Assembly (NCBI GenBank): GCA_019448215.1
Contig: CP080408.1
Location: 62,001-126,000, forward strand
DNA: 64,000 nucleotides
Source: Thalassovita mediterranea
GTDB lineage: Bacteria > Pseudomonadota > Alphaproteobacteria > Caulobacterales > Hyphomonadaceae
Direction: 5' to 3'
Every line of letters begins with the position of its first letter. Position 1 is the first letter of the stretch. Below, piece by piece: positions 12,164-20,100 of the stretch. The notes under the pieces are model-generated. The model searched no databases, had not been told where the DNA came from, and saw nothing but the letters and a program-made list of their open reading frames with translations. Made by a program: the position numbers and the translations under genes.

Positions 12164-12345
12164 AGGGCTAAACTCCGGGCACGCGGACACGGCGCGCTGA
12201 TTCGAATTATCGCATGATAACGCCAAACGCCCTCAGTGCACGCTGTCAGGGGCGGCGACATCCTCAGCGCACGCTGCCACGCGAATGGTTAATGTTTCCG
12301 AAAGTGGGGTTAATCGGCAATCAGCCGCCCGCCAAATTGCGGGGG

Positions 12346-12374
12346 TTGACACGCAGAAACGCGCCTTTGGTTCC
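12346..12374 (+). promoter_or_regulatory. Possible promoter of the L,D-transpeptidase operon
   Basis: The 297-bp divergent spacer between cckA and the transpeptidase gene contains a consensus -35 TTGACA at 12346-12351. The hexamer at 17-bp spacing (GGTTCC) is a poor -10. Two direct copies of GGTTAAT lie 15 bp apart at about 12286-12313, but the TTAA cores are not at the 7-bp spacing of a CtrA site. This is weak evidence. Confidence 0.25.
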
Positions 12375-12460
12375 GTCCGTCTACACCAAACTTTGTCGGG
12401 AACGCTCTCGCGGCTGCCTCCGTTGGATTGGCAACAGTCACAGCGATACAGGACCCGAAA

Positions 12461-14296
12461 ATGAAACCGCTCTTCCTCTCGATCATCCTTGCCTCGGCGT
12501 CGCCAGTCGCGCTTGCACAGCTCGGCGGAGATGGAGCAGCGATCCGCGCCGTGAGCGCGACCGAGCAAGCCTCCATGTCGGGTGCCGCCGTCTCGGCACC
12601 GCTTCCCAATGCCATTGAAACCGCCGTCATGAGCGACTGGTTTGAGGCCGAACTGAACGACGATCTGCACAAGAGCGTCAGCGAAGTTGCCCGCCGCGCC
12701 TACATCCAGAGAATGTTCCAGCCAATCTGGACCGAGCAAGGCGCTGCCAGCCTCCAGAACGTTGCAGGTGACCTGTTTGACCATGGCCTCGCCAGTGACG
12801 AGGTCCTTCACAGCGATCTGCAACAGCTCATCGATCAGCGCTTTTCAGCGCGTGACAAGGCCGCTCAAGCCGAAGCTGACCTTGCGCTGACCGCGGCTTG
12901 GCTCCGCATCGCTTCTGCCATCAGCGGCGGTCTGGGTGACGAAGGTGAAGCAGCCACGGCAGATAATGGATCGGCCAGCATGGCCCTCGTCTCCAAAAAG
13001 CTTCTCGAAGCTGGCCAGGGACGCACGCTCAGCTTTCAGGATTTTGAGTCGGGCTATCCGCAATACGCCGCACTCAAAGGTGCACTCGCCCAGTATCGCG
13101 ATATTCGCGATGCAGGCGGATGGCTCGCAATTCCAGAGGGCGAGAGCGTCGAAGCTGGTGACAACGATCCACGCATCCCCGCAATCCGCCAGCGTCTGAG
13201 CGTCGAAGGCTATATCGACGCGCCGGAGAAGGACGGTGAACGCATGCTCCTCGCCGACGCTGGGCGCCTGAACACTGTTTCGGTTCAGGAACGCAACCCC
13301 GAAGAAAGCGGCGATCGCCGCACCAATCTCGTTGCATCCACAAACGACAAGATGGTGACCGACGAGACGCTATATAGTGAAGATCTGGTTCGGGCCGTTG
13401 AGACCTTCCAGCAGCGCCATGGCCTCGAAACGGATGGCGTTATCGGTCCGAAGACACTCGCGGCCATGAATGAGAGCGTTGAATCCAAGATCGCCCGCAT
13501 TGCGGACTCGATGGAGCGCTGGCGTGCGCAGGGCCCCGCAGATGCGCACTATATCTGGGCCAACATCCCCTCCTACACCGTCGAAGGATGGAATGGCGCG
13601 ACGCGCGAAATTTCGATGAAGTCGGTTGTCGGCATGAAGAGCCGCGAAACGCCAACTTTCAACGACGAAGTAGAGTACACGGTTGCCAATCCGCGCTGGT
13701 ATGCGCCTGTGAGCATCGTTGCAAAGGACAAGCTCCCAAAGCTTCGCCGCGACCCATCCTACGCACAGCGCGCCAACTTCAAGATCTATGACCGCTCGAG
13801 CGGCGCCGAAGTCAGCGCCTATTCGGTTGACTGGAACGACCCCGCATCGGCCCGCAATTACCGTCTGGTCCAGCAACCCGGGAGCAGTAATGCGCTCGGT
13901 CAGCTGAAGATCATCTTCCCGAACCAGTATTCCATCTACCTTCACGGCACGCCGAGCACGCACCTGTTCGATCGCGCCGAACGCGCATTCAGCTCAGGCT
14001 GCATCCGCCTCGAACAGCCGGAGAAGATGGCAGAATGGGTCGCAAGCTATGATGGCGATGAACGTCTCAGCGAAGTTCGCGACGCCCTCTCAACCACCCG
14101 CAATACCCGCGTCGATTTTCAGGGCCGCATGCCGATCCACATTACCTACATGACAGTGACCGTTGATGACGATGGCACAGTCAATTTCTGGCGCGACATC
14201 TATGATCGCACCGAAGGCATCCGTCAGGTTGAAAGAATGTCGCCAATCGGTCAGACCGCCAATACGCAAACCGGCGAAGCAACTGAACGAGGCTAG
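12461..14296 (+). CDS. YcbB/LdtD-type L,D-transpeptidase
   Basis: Exported enzyme that makes 3-3 crosslinks in peptidoglycan or attaches proteins to it. It has 611 residues. A signal peptide (MKPLFLSIILASASPVALAQ) is followed by a scaffold region, a peptidoglycan-binding motif TDGVIGPKTLAAMNES at about 323-340, and a YkuD catalytic domain. The catalytic signature is His495 (HGTP) and SSGCIRL with Cys514. The long insertion before the catalytic domain and the VVGMKSRETP segment mark the YcbB class, not a small ErfK. The start at 12461 has AGGA 8 nt upstream. The next gene, an M15-like peptidase, begins 6 bp after the stop, so the two probably form a cell-wall operon. Confidence 0.92.
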   Translation: MKPLFLSIILASASPVALAQLGGDGAAIRAVSATEQASMSGAAVSAPLPNAIETAVMSDWFEAELNDDLHKSVSEVARRAYIQRMFQPIWTEQGAASLQNVAGDLFDHGLASDEVLHSDLQQLIDQRFSARDKAAQAEADLALTAAWLRIASAISGGLGDEGEAATADNGSASMALVSKKLLEAGQGRTLSFQDFESGYPQYAALKGALAQYRDIRDAGGWLAIPEGESVEAGDNDPRIPAIRQRLSVEGYIDAPEKDGERMLLADAGRLNTVSVQERNPEESGDRRTNLVASTNDKMVTDETLYSEDLVRAVETFQQRHGLETDGVIGPKTLAAMNESVESKIARIADSMERWRAQGPADAHYIWANIPSYTVEGWNGATREISMKSVVGMKSRETPTFNDEVEYTVANPRWYAPVSIVAKDKLPKLRRDPSYAQRANFKIYDRSSGAEVSAYSVDWNDPASARNYRLVQQPGSSNALGQLKIIFPNQYSIYLHGTPSTHLFDRAERAFSSGCIRLEQPEKMAEWVASYDGDERLSEVRDALSTTRNTRVDFQGRMPIHITYMTVTVDDDGTVNFWRDIYDRTEGIRQVERMSPIGQTANTQTGEATERG

Positions 14297-14302
14297 GGTT
14301 AC

Positions 14303-15184
14303 ATGATAAACACCCTGCTAGGCGCAGCGATATTGAAGACAATGGCTTTCACCGGTGCGGTTTCGACCGTGCCGGTGTCGCTTGACGGGGAGGAAATACC
14401 TCACCCGGTCTGGCACCACATGGCCATGCCCTCGGAAACCGTGTCGATGACTGTCCCCGCTGGAATGGCGGCCTATCTCGACGGCGAGCGGATTGAGGCC
14501 GCCGATGCCTTCACCGCCCCTGAAACGCCGGGTACCTACCCACTGGAGTTTCGCAGCCTCGATGGTGACGATAAATACCAGGTCTCGCTTTTTGTGCTGG
14601 AGCCGTCTGACCGGGTTGACAGTGACGGTCGCCTGAACGGCTTTCGCATGGGCGCCTATCCCGAGAACACGCCGCGCGGGTATATACGGCTGGATGAAGG
14701 CTATGGCGACGTGAATGTTTCGCCAAGCTTTAAGATTGGCCAGTTTCTTTGCCATCAGCAGCCAGACCATTGGCCGAAATACCTGCTGATCTCCAGCGAC
14801 AATCTTGAACGTCTCGAAGTCCTGCTGGACGCGCTGAACCGCGATGGCATCACCGATGCCGACACCTTCTTCGTGATGAGCGGATACCGCTCTCCGTTCT
14901 ACAACACGGCGATCGGGTCAGCGACGCTGTCGCGCCACATGTATGGCGACGCGACCGACATCTATGTCGACGTCGCCCCCCGCGACGGTGTGATGGACGA
15001 TCTCAACCGGGATGGCGCCATAAACAAGGCCGACGCCGACTTCCTCTATGATTATGCGCAAGAGCTGTTCGCTGCCACAGAAGGTGTGCCGCGCGGCGGG
15101 CTGGGCAGCTACAAGGCGAATGCCGTGCACGGCCCGTTTTTGCATGTTGATGGCCGCGGACGTCCCGCGCGCTGGGGAAGATAG
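14303..15184 (+). CDS. M15-type (DUF882/MepK-like) peptidoglycan peptidase
   Basis: Probable periplasmic Zn peptidase acting on peptidoglycan crosslinks. It has 293 residues with a weak signal-like N-terminus (LLGAAILKTMAFTGAVS). The C-terminal domain carries the peptidase M15 zinc motif SRHMYGDATDIYVD (His212, Asp219) and a later HVD (His281), all ligands present. FVMSGYRSPFYN is the usual YRS motif. The N-terminal half is a beta-rich region without a recognised domain. It sits immediately after an L,D-transpeptidase. MepK-type enzymes cut the 3-3 bonds such enzymes make, so pairing a maker with a cutter is plausible (inference). Confidence 0.85.
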   Translation: MINTLLGAAILKTMAFTGAVSTVPVSLDGEEIPHPVWHHMAMPSETVSMTVPAGMAAYLDGERIEAADAFTAPETPGTYPLEFRSLDGDDKYQVSLFVLEPSDRVDSDGRLNGFRMGAYPENTPRGYIRLDEGYGDVNVSPSFKIGQFLCHQQPDHWPKYLLISSDNLERLEVLLDALNRDGITDADTFFVMSGYRSPFYNTAIGSATLSRHMYGDATDIYVDVAPRDGVMDDLNRDGAINKADADFLYDYAQELFAATEGVPRGGLGSYKANAVHGPFLHVDGRGRPARWGR

Positions 15185-15216
15185 GCCCAGACCCGACCTT
15201 CAAGCGCGCGGCACTG

Positions 15217-16200
15217 TCAGGCGCACTGCTTGATACGCACCGCCATGTTATTGCCCTTGCGCCCCAGATCGCCCTCATAAGCGACGCGGCCATCGCGTCC
15301 GCCCGACAAAAGCTCGACGGGCTGGTCAGCCGGCAGCCCAAGCAGAAGCGTGTCCCCCTGCTTCAGGGAAGCGAGGCGACTGACAGGAACGCTCAGCCTT
15401 GCAATCCGAGCGGTCAGAAGCGCCGTGGCATCCTGCACCTCGCCGACAGGCCGCGTCGGAGCTTTCGCCTCACGACGCGCGTCAGCCGCATCCACGGACC
15501 AGAGCGATATGGCGCTTCTGCGCCCGGCAGCATCGACATTGAAGCTGAACCTCGTCCCTGTATCCCCAGCCATGAGCGAGGACACATAGACGGGATTGGT
15601 CTCGATCCCGACAAGCGACAGGCCCTGCCCTAACAGTCTGGCAAAAGGCGACATGAATTGCCTGATAAGCGCACAGTCAATCACGCTCAGATGGCGTGCC
15701 TTGGCCGCTGATCCTGCGAGCGACAGTGCCCCGCACGCATTTGCGATGAGCTGGTCGTTCAGATGATTGCTGAGACAGATGATGTGCGTTGCGTCGCCTT
15801 CATCATTCGCGAAGACCGCAAATGCGTTCGTGCCCGACTCCTCAGCGTGCGCGCGCAGCTCACCAGCGTCCTCGAATGAAGTAGCCTCTGCCAGCGTAAC
15901 CGCTGCCTTGAGTCCGGCATGCTCTCCAAAGGCCCGCGAAAGGCGCGCCGCTACTTTGCGGCCTTCTCGCGCAGCTTCGTCAGCCTCGTCACTGGTGTCC
16001 AGGTCGCGCCCAAAGGGCTGCGTTCGCTCGCCCGCATCATTTATTTTTGGCAGATCGGGACGAAGCAGCGCCTGGATTTCTTCTTTCGAAAGTATGCCGC
16101 GGGCTGTCGGAAGCTTGAAATCATTCGCTTCTGGCAGCACTGGAGGCGCGCTCACATTCGGCACATCGCGCATCACTGCCCGCTCACGTCTTTCTGACAT
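15217..16200 (-). CDS. fliM: FliM-like flagellar motor switch protein
   Basis: Part of the flagellar C-ring that binds phospho-CheY and sets rotation. It has 327 residues. The N-terminus contains GILSKEEIQALLRPDLP, matching the FliM LSQDEIDALL motif. A weakly conserved middle domain follows, then a C-terminal SpoA/FliN-like domain (IARLSVPVSRLASLKQGDTL, LLSGGRDGRVAYEGDLGRKG). The middle domain is divergent and shorter than in E. coli FliM, so a FliM paralogue is possible. The start at 16200 has GAGGA 9 nt upstream; a 12-codon extension is possible. No other C-ring gene is adjacent. It is convergent with the M15 peptidase gene. Confidence 0.75.
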   Translation of the reverse strand: MSERRERAVMRDVPNVSAPPVLPEANDFKLPTARGILSKEEIQALLRPDLPKINDAGERTQPFGRDLDTSDEADEAAREGRKVAARLSRAFGEHAGLKAAVTLAEATSFEDAGELRAHAEESGTNAFAVFANDEGDATHIICLSNHLNDQLIANACGALSLAGSAAKARHLSVIDCALIRQFMSPFARLLGQGLSLVGIETNPVYVSSLMAGDTGTRFSFNVDAAGRRSAISLWSVDAADARREAKAPTRPVGEVQDATALLTARIARLSVPVSRLASLKQGDTLLLGLPADQPVELLSGGRDGRVAYEGDLGRKGNNMAVRIKQCA

Positions 16201-16278
16201 GGACCAGTCCTCTTCGGTACTTTCTGTATCGCGCATTGGAACCCCGGCTCTCCAACTCCGCAGACTGGGCTGCGCTGG

Positions 16279-16293
16279 TTAATGAAGCGTTAG
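16279..16293. promoter_or_regulatory. CtrA-like box upstream of the fliM-like gene
   Basis: The sequence TTAATGAAGCGTTAG fits the CtrA half-site pattern TTAA-N7-TTAA with one mismatch in the last base. It lies 79-93 bp upstream of the chosen fliM start. CtrA drives early flagellar genes in Caulobacter and its kinase gene cckA lies 3 kb away, but one imperfect site can occur by chance. Confidence 0.3.
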
Positions 16294-16500
16294 TATTTTC
16301 GAGTCCGCCTGCGCTGGAATCAGCTCTGAAGGCAGTTTTCCGTCAACAAAGGTAAATTTCCGCACCCCGCAGCGTTAACGAACTGCAGGCGGAATTAAGC
16401 TGACCGAAATCTTGCGGTAATTTTTGATTCGGATTCCCGTGTCACTTTCAGCCTCAACGGACCGGCACTGAAAACAAACCGCCGGGCGTTGGGTGATAAA

Positions 16501-16534
16501 AAAACGGCAGGGCCTACAAAGGCTCTGCCGTTTT
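16501..16534 (-). terminator. Terminator after dksA
   Basis: A 14-bp inverted repeat AAAACGGCAGGGCC/GGCTCTGCCGTTTT (one G-T pair) with a 6-base loop, followed on the minus strand by a run of seven T. It begins 25 bp after the dksA stop. The A-rich left arm would also allow weak termination on the other strand. Confidence 0.88.
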
Positions 16535-16558
16535 CAATTTCGGTGTCAGCAAAAGCAA

Positions 16559-16975
16559 TCAGTCGTCGCGGACCGTGCGCTCCTTGCGCTCGTGGCGTTC
16601 CTGCGCTTCCAGGCTCAGCGTCGCAGTCGGACGCGCTTCCAGACGGCGCAAGCTGATCGGCTCGCCTGTCTCATCGCAATAACCATAAGTGCCTTCATCG
16701 ATACGGCGCAGCGCTGCGTCGATCTTTGAGATCAGTTTGCGTTGACGGTCACGGGTGCGAAGCTCCAGTGCCTTGTCGCTTTCAGATGATGCGCGGTCCA
16801 CGATATCGGGAAGATTGCTCGAGTCTTCCTGCAGATTGTTGATCGTGGACTTGGTGCCATCGAGAATGTCGCTCTTCCACTGCTCCAGGCGCATACGGAA
16901 GTAAGCCTGCTGACGAGGGTTCATGAACTCCTCGTCGTCGGACGGGATATAGTCATTCAGCTTTGTGTCAGCCAT
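16559..16975 (-). CDS. dksA: RNA polymerase-binding transcription factor DksA
   Basis: Binds the secondary channel of RNA polymerase and, with ppGpp, retunes rRNA and amino-acid promoters. It has 138 residues from MADTKLNDYIPSDDEEFMNP, the typical alphaproteobacterial form, with the coiled-coil tip region (LPDIVDRASSESDKALELRT) and the C-terminal YGYCDETGEPISLRRLEARP. Only one cysteine remains where E. coli has four zinc ligands, so the zinc finger is degenerate. A GGGAGG precedes two in-frame ATGs; the one at 16975 has acceptable spacing and matches family starts. Confidence 0.93.
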   Translation of the reverse strand: MADTKLNDYIPSDDEEFMNPRQQAYFRMRLEQWKSDILDGTKSTINNLQEDSSNLPDIVDRASSESDKALELRTRDRQRKLISKIDAALRRIDEGTYGYCDETGEPISLRRLEARPTATLSLEAQERHERKERTVRDD

Positions 16976-17212
16976 GGTCTCCATACCTCCCACTGGCGCG
17001 GCCTATATAGCGTGTCGCCGGTCTGCGCAATTGGCCAATGCATTAGGTTTAAATTAATCACCCTCACATGAACCTGCCCTGAATTCTGCAAGCTTTGCGC
17101 CAGTCCCCCGATTAGCTGTACGCACTTGCGGACACGGCGAAGCCTGTGCCCTATAGCTCTCGCAGCCGTGCGCGGCTCGCAACCAAACCAGATTGAACAT
17201 CAGGTCTTGTAT

Positions 17213-18529
17213 ATGGCCCGCTACCACAGGCGCAGGGAATTGGAGGAGAAGGGCAGCTGGCGTCATGCGCTGGTCTTCAACAGCCTGCTTCTGATTCTCG
17301 CAGTCCTTGCGGTCCGTGTCCTGGTCAGCGCCTACTCCACACAGAGCCTCGATGGCAGCATCGACGCTGAGGCACGCGATGAAACGCGCCGAGAGATCGA
17401 TCAGGCATTTGAGACCATCGTTCCCGACGGCGTTCCCTCCCGCGCCTATTGGGCAGAGCAGATCGCCAATGAGCTTGCACAACGCGACTTATCGGCTGCG
17501 CGCGGTTACCTGCTGGCGGCGCCCGCCATGCTCAGCCGGAATGATCGGCGTGCCCTGCTCGCCGCCGTCAACGCGGAAGAATCCGGCACCGAGGATGAAC
17601 GCCTGACCCGCGCAGGCCTGCTTTTCCTGCCGAACGAAGTGCGCGCCGACTATCAGCGCGCCGTCGAACGCCCCGGCACTTTATATTCGGAGCAGAACGA
17701 AGCCACGAGTGAGGCTGCACTCGCCCCCGTTCCCGATACGGACACCGCTGAGGCCGATGCCGGCGAGCCACCAGCCGACGCATTGGCGGAAGACGTCTCC
17801 GATGACACGCAAGAAGCTGCAGCAGCTGAACCATCACTGGACTCCGCCTCACCCGTCTTCTCGATGATCGGCAACCGCGCCGATCTCGTGCGCCGCTCCC
17901 AGCAATGGGTAAACGGTGAGAGCACTGACACCGTTCAGCTTCGTCTCAGCGCCATCGGCCTGATCGAAGTCGCGAGCGGCGATGCAGATCCCGCACTCCT
18001 GACGGCCGTCTCGGTGCTGCGCGCGGCAGAACGGGCCGACCGCCTTGATCCGGCTTACGTGGCCTATCTCAATGAACGGGTGGATCTTGCGCTTCCAGAA
18101 GAGGAGCTACTAAGGCGCCTTTCGGGCGTCGTGAGCGCCGTCGTCCCGCCACGCGTACGTCAAAGTCAGGTCCTCGGCGCCTACGAGCAGTCTCTCAACG
18201 CTGAAGGCCTGCTTCGCCTGCGCCGTGACCTCGCATCGATCGCGCACATTGCTGCTGAGACAACCCCCGCTGGCGCGGTCACGCTGATCGAACTGGCCAG
18301 GTCGCCAGAAGATATCCGCAAGCTGGAAGTCGTCGCCCAGTCAGGCAGTGACAGGGCCGTTGCCCTCGCCAAGGCGATCGGCCCGCGTGTGACCGATCTT
18401 GCCCAGACCGGCATCCGCTGGTCCACTGCGCTCGTGTTTCAGATACTGGGACTGCTTGCCATCTTCGCCGCGCTCGTCTGGTCGACCGTTTCGGCTTTCC
18501 AGAAGATGCAGAATGCCAGATGGCAGTGA
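17213..18529 (+). CDS. Unrecognised two-TM membrane protein
   Basis: Function unknown. It has 438 residues from MARYHRRRELEEKGSWRHAL. An N-terminal TM helix (about 19-38) is followed by an extracytoplasmic part with an acidic Ala/Glu/Pro-rich linker near residues 155-210, then an alpha-helical region rich in Arg/Leu/Ala. A TM helix close to the C-terminus (WSTALVFQILGLLAIFAALV) precedes a short cytoplasmic tail. The annotated frame extends upstream without a signal; the ATG at 17213 gives a normal membrane-protein N-terminus. It is monocistronic, between the divergent dksA and the convergent marC-like gene. Confidence 0.7.
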   Translation: MARYHRRRELEEKGSWRHALVFNSLLLILAVLAVRVLVSAYSTQSLDGSIDAEARDETRREIDQAFETIVPDGVPSRAYWAEQIANELAQRDLSAARGYLLAAPAMLSRNDRRALLAAVNAEESGTEDERLTRAGLLFLPNEVRADYQRAVERPGTLYSEQNEATSEAALAPVPDTDTAEADAGEPPADALAEDVSDDTQEAAAAEPSLDSASPVFSMIGNRADLVRRSQQWVNGESTDTVQLRLSAIGLIEVASGDADPALLTAVSVLRAAERADRLDPAYVAYLNERVDLALPEEELLRRLSGVVSAVVPPRVRQSQVLGAYEQSLNAEGLLRLRRDLASIAHIAAETTPAGAVTLIELARSPEDIRKLEVVAQSGSDRAVALAKAIGPRVTDLAQTGIRWSTALVFQILGLLAIFAALVWSTVSAFQKMQNARWQ

Positions 18530-18558
18530 GGTTGCCGCTGGCCATCGGCCGGGCGAGG

Positions 18559-19200
18559 TCAGACCGAAGCGAATGCGCCCTGTAGCCCATCGATGAGCAG
18601 CTGAACCGACAGAGCGGCCAGGATCACCCCGAAAATGCGTGTGATCGCCCCAGCGACGCTGTCGCCCATTGCCTTCACTAGCGGCCCGGCAATCAGGAAG
18701 ACGATCAGGCAGAGCAGCATGTTAAGGCCAATCGCCGCCAGAACCGCGGCTTGCGTCATCCAGTTGGCCGCCTCGGACATGAACAGCATCGCGGTTGCGA
18801 TGGAGCCTGGACCTGCCAGCATCGGAATACCGATCGGAAAGACCGATACATCGTCCGGCTCTTCATGCTCTTCGAGATATTCGTCGGCGCGGGACTCGCG
18901 CCGTTCTGTGCGCTTCTCGAAAACCATATCGAGTGCGATGAGGAAGAGCAGCGCACCGCCTGCGGCCCGAAAGGCGTCGATCGTGATGTGAAGCTGACGC
19001 AGCAGCCACGTACCAAAGAAGGCAAAGCCAAAAATGATAAGCGTTGCCACCAGAATGGAGCGCCATGCCATGTTTCGCCGATAGCGGGCATCGCCCTTCG
19101 CCGTCAGCGACGCAAATACGGGCGCGACGCCAAGCGCATCGATGAGAACAAAGAACGTCACAAAGGACGCTGTGAATACAGAGACAAGATCGCCGGTCAT
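18559..19200 (-). CDS. MarC-family integral membrane protein
   Basis: Inner-membrane protein of the MarC/UPF0056 family, whose substrate is not established. It has 213 residues with six hydrophobic segments. The family-typical features are FFVLIDALGVAPVFASLTA in TM1 and FPIGIPMLAGPGSIATAMLF in the middle, the latter a hallmark motif. A charged cytoplasmic loop (EKRTERRESRADEYLEEHEE) lies between TM3 and TM4. It is convergent with the preceding membrane-protein gene and lies just downstream of the flbT pair, 19 bp after the second gene of that pair. Confidence 0.88.
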   Translation of the reverse strand: MTGDLVSVFTASFVTFFVLIDALGVAPVFASLTAKGDARYRRNMAWRSILVATLIIFGFAFFGTWLLRQLHITIDAFRAAGGALLFLIALDMVFEKRTERRESRADEYLEEHEEPDDVSVFPIGIPMLAGPGSIATAMLFMSEAANWMTQAAVLAAIGLNMLLCLIVFLIAGPLVKAMGDSVAGAITRIFGVILAALSVQLLIDGLQGAFASV

Positions 19201-19219
19201 GAGGCGCGCCTTAATCGTC

Positions 19220-19528
19220 CTATTTCAGCGCGTCCAGTATCTCCTTGACCCGCGCGTGCAAGGCAGGCCTGTCCTGACGCATGCTTGACGGGCGCTCGAC
19301 GCTCTCTCCAGCCGCGATCATGGAGATTAATCGCAGGCCCCGCGCACGCTGCAGGAGGCCGGGAATATCCTCATCTGCCTCGGCTTCGAGAACGACATCG
19401 CTTTCAAGCTGGATAGATACAGGCGCTGACACGCCGCCCCGCTCGAGCACTTCAATTGCCTCGGCAAGGTCAGTCAGAACGGTTGGTTCAATCCTGGACT
19501 CAGTCATGATCGCACGGCTTTCAGGCAT
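19220..19528 (-). CDS. Small protein coupled to flbT, function unknown
   Basis: It has 102 residues, acidic, with no TM helix and mainly helical by composition (VLTDLAEAIEVLERGG, DRPALHARVKEILDALK). The start at 19528 has GAGGCGGA just upstream and overlaps the flbT stop by 8 bp, indicating translational coupling. In Caulobacter and many relatives the gene after flbT is flaF. I see no convincing FlaF resemblance, so this may be a lineage-specific flagellar partner or chaperone. That role is inferred from coupling only. Confidence 0.65.
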   Translation of the reverse strand: MPESRAIMTESRIEPTVLTDLAEAIEVLERGGVSAPVSIQLESDVVLEAEADEDIPGLLQRARGLRLISMIAAGESVERPSSMRQDRPALHARVKEILDALK

Positions 19529-19913
19529 ATTCCGCCTCTTCCAGGTCGGACTTGAGAAGTTTGCGGCAAGTGCCGAGCGCCTTGTAGAGGTCGCCGGATG
19601 CGACCAGTTCGGCGATATGGAGGATATCGTCGCGTTCCTGTTGCGACTGGCTTTTGTCTATCCAGTCAGCCAGCGCAGAGACAGCGCTGTCATAAAGCTT
19701 TCCGCTCGTCTCCCCGACAATATACATCTGCATGAGGCTGAAATAGGCCGCGTCCTGAGGCGTCGAGATGTCTTCGGGAAACATCACGTCGCGTTCGCGC
19801 AATATTCGCGCCTTGGTCTCAAGCAGCATGGTCCCGCGACGCTCTCCGTTGCGGATAACAGCTTCGTTGACGACGACGGCCTCGCCCGGTTTCAATGATA
19901 GTTTTAGCGGCAT
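19521..19913 (-). CDS. flbT: Flagellin synthesis regulator FlbT
   Basis: Cytoplasmic RNA-binding regulator that links flagellin mRNA stability or translation to assembly of the hook-basal body in alphaproteobacteria. It has 130 residues, the usual length, beginning MPLKLSLKPGEAVVVNEAVI, the family signature, followed by NGERRGTMLLETKARILRER and AAYFSLMQMYIVGE. No flagellin gene lies nearby. It is followed by a small overlapping gene instead of a recognisable flaF. It shares a divergent spacer with the MoxR ATPase gene. Confidence 0.93.
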   Translation of the reverse strand: MPLKLSLKPGEAVVVNEAVIRNGERRGTMLLETKARILRERDVMFPEDISTPQDAAYFSLMQMYIVGETSGKLYDSAVSALADWIDKSQSQQERDDILHIAELVASGDLYKALGTCRKLLKSDLEEAEYA

Positions 19914-19973
19914 TGTGCTCGCTCTCCCCCGAATCCTTACTGGGATAATGCAAATTCAATACAAGTTGTAAGG

Positions 19974-19987
19974 TTAACATCGATTAA
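19974..19987. promoter_or_regulatory. Paired TTAA motif in the flbT/moxR spacer
   Basis: TTAACATCGATTAA has two TTAA cores separated by 6 bp, one less than the 7 bp of a CtrA site, and is close to palindromic. It lies 61 bp upstream of flbT and 114 bp upstream of the MoxR gene. I record it as a possible regulator site and do not claim CtrA binding. Confidence 0.2.
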
Positions 19988-20100
19988 AACAGCATCCGTG
20001 GCGAAAATGCCGCGATTGACGCCAAGATAGGCGCGCGCAACAGGTTGCCCTTCGCACTTGCGTCCTTATCATCTGTTCTGAAAAGTTTTGGGAGAACAGC

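Noticed and set aside
12286-12313. CtrA site upstream of the L,D-transpeptidase
   Set aside because: The two TTAA cores are much more than 7 bp apart, so the pattern does not fit.
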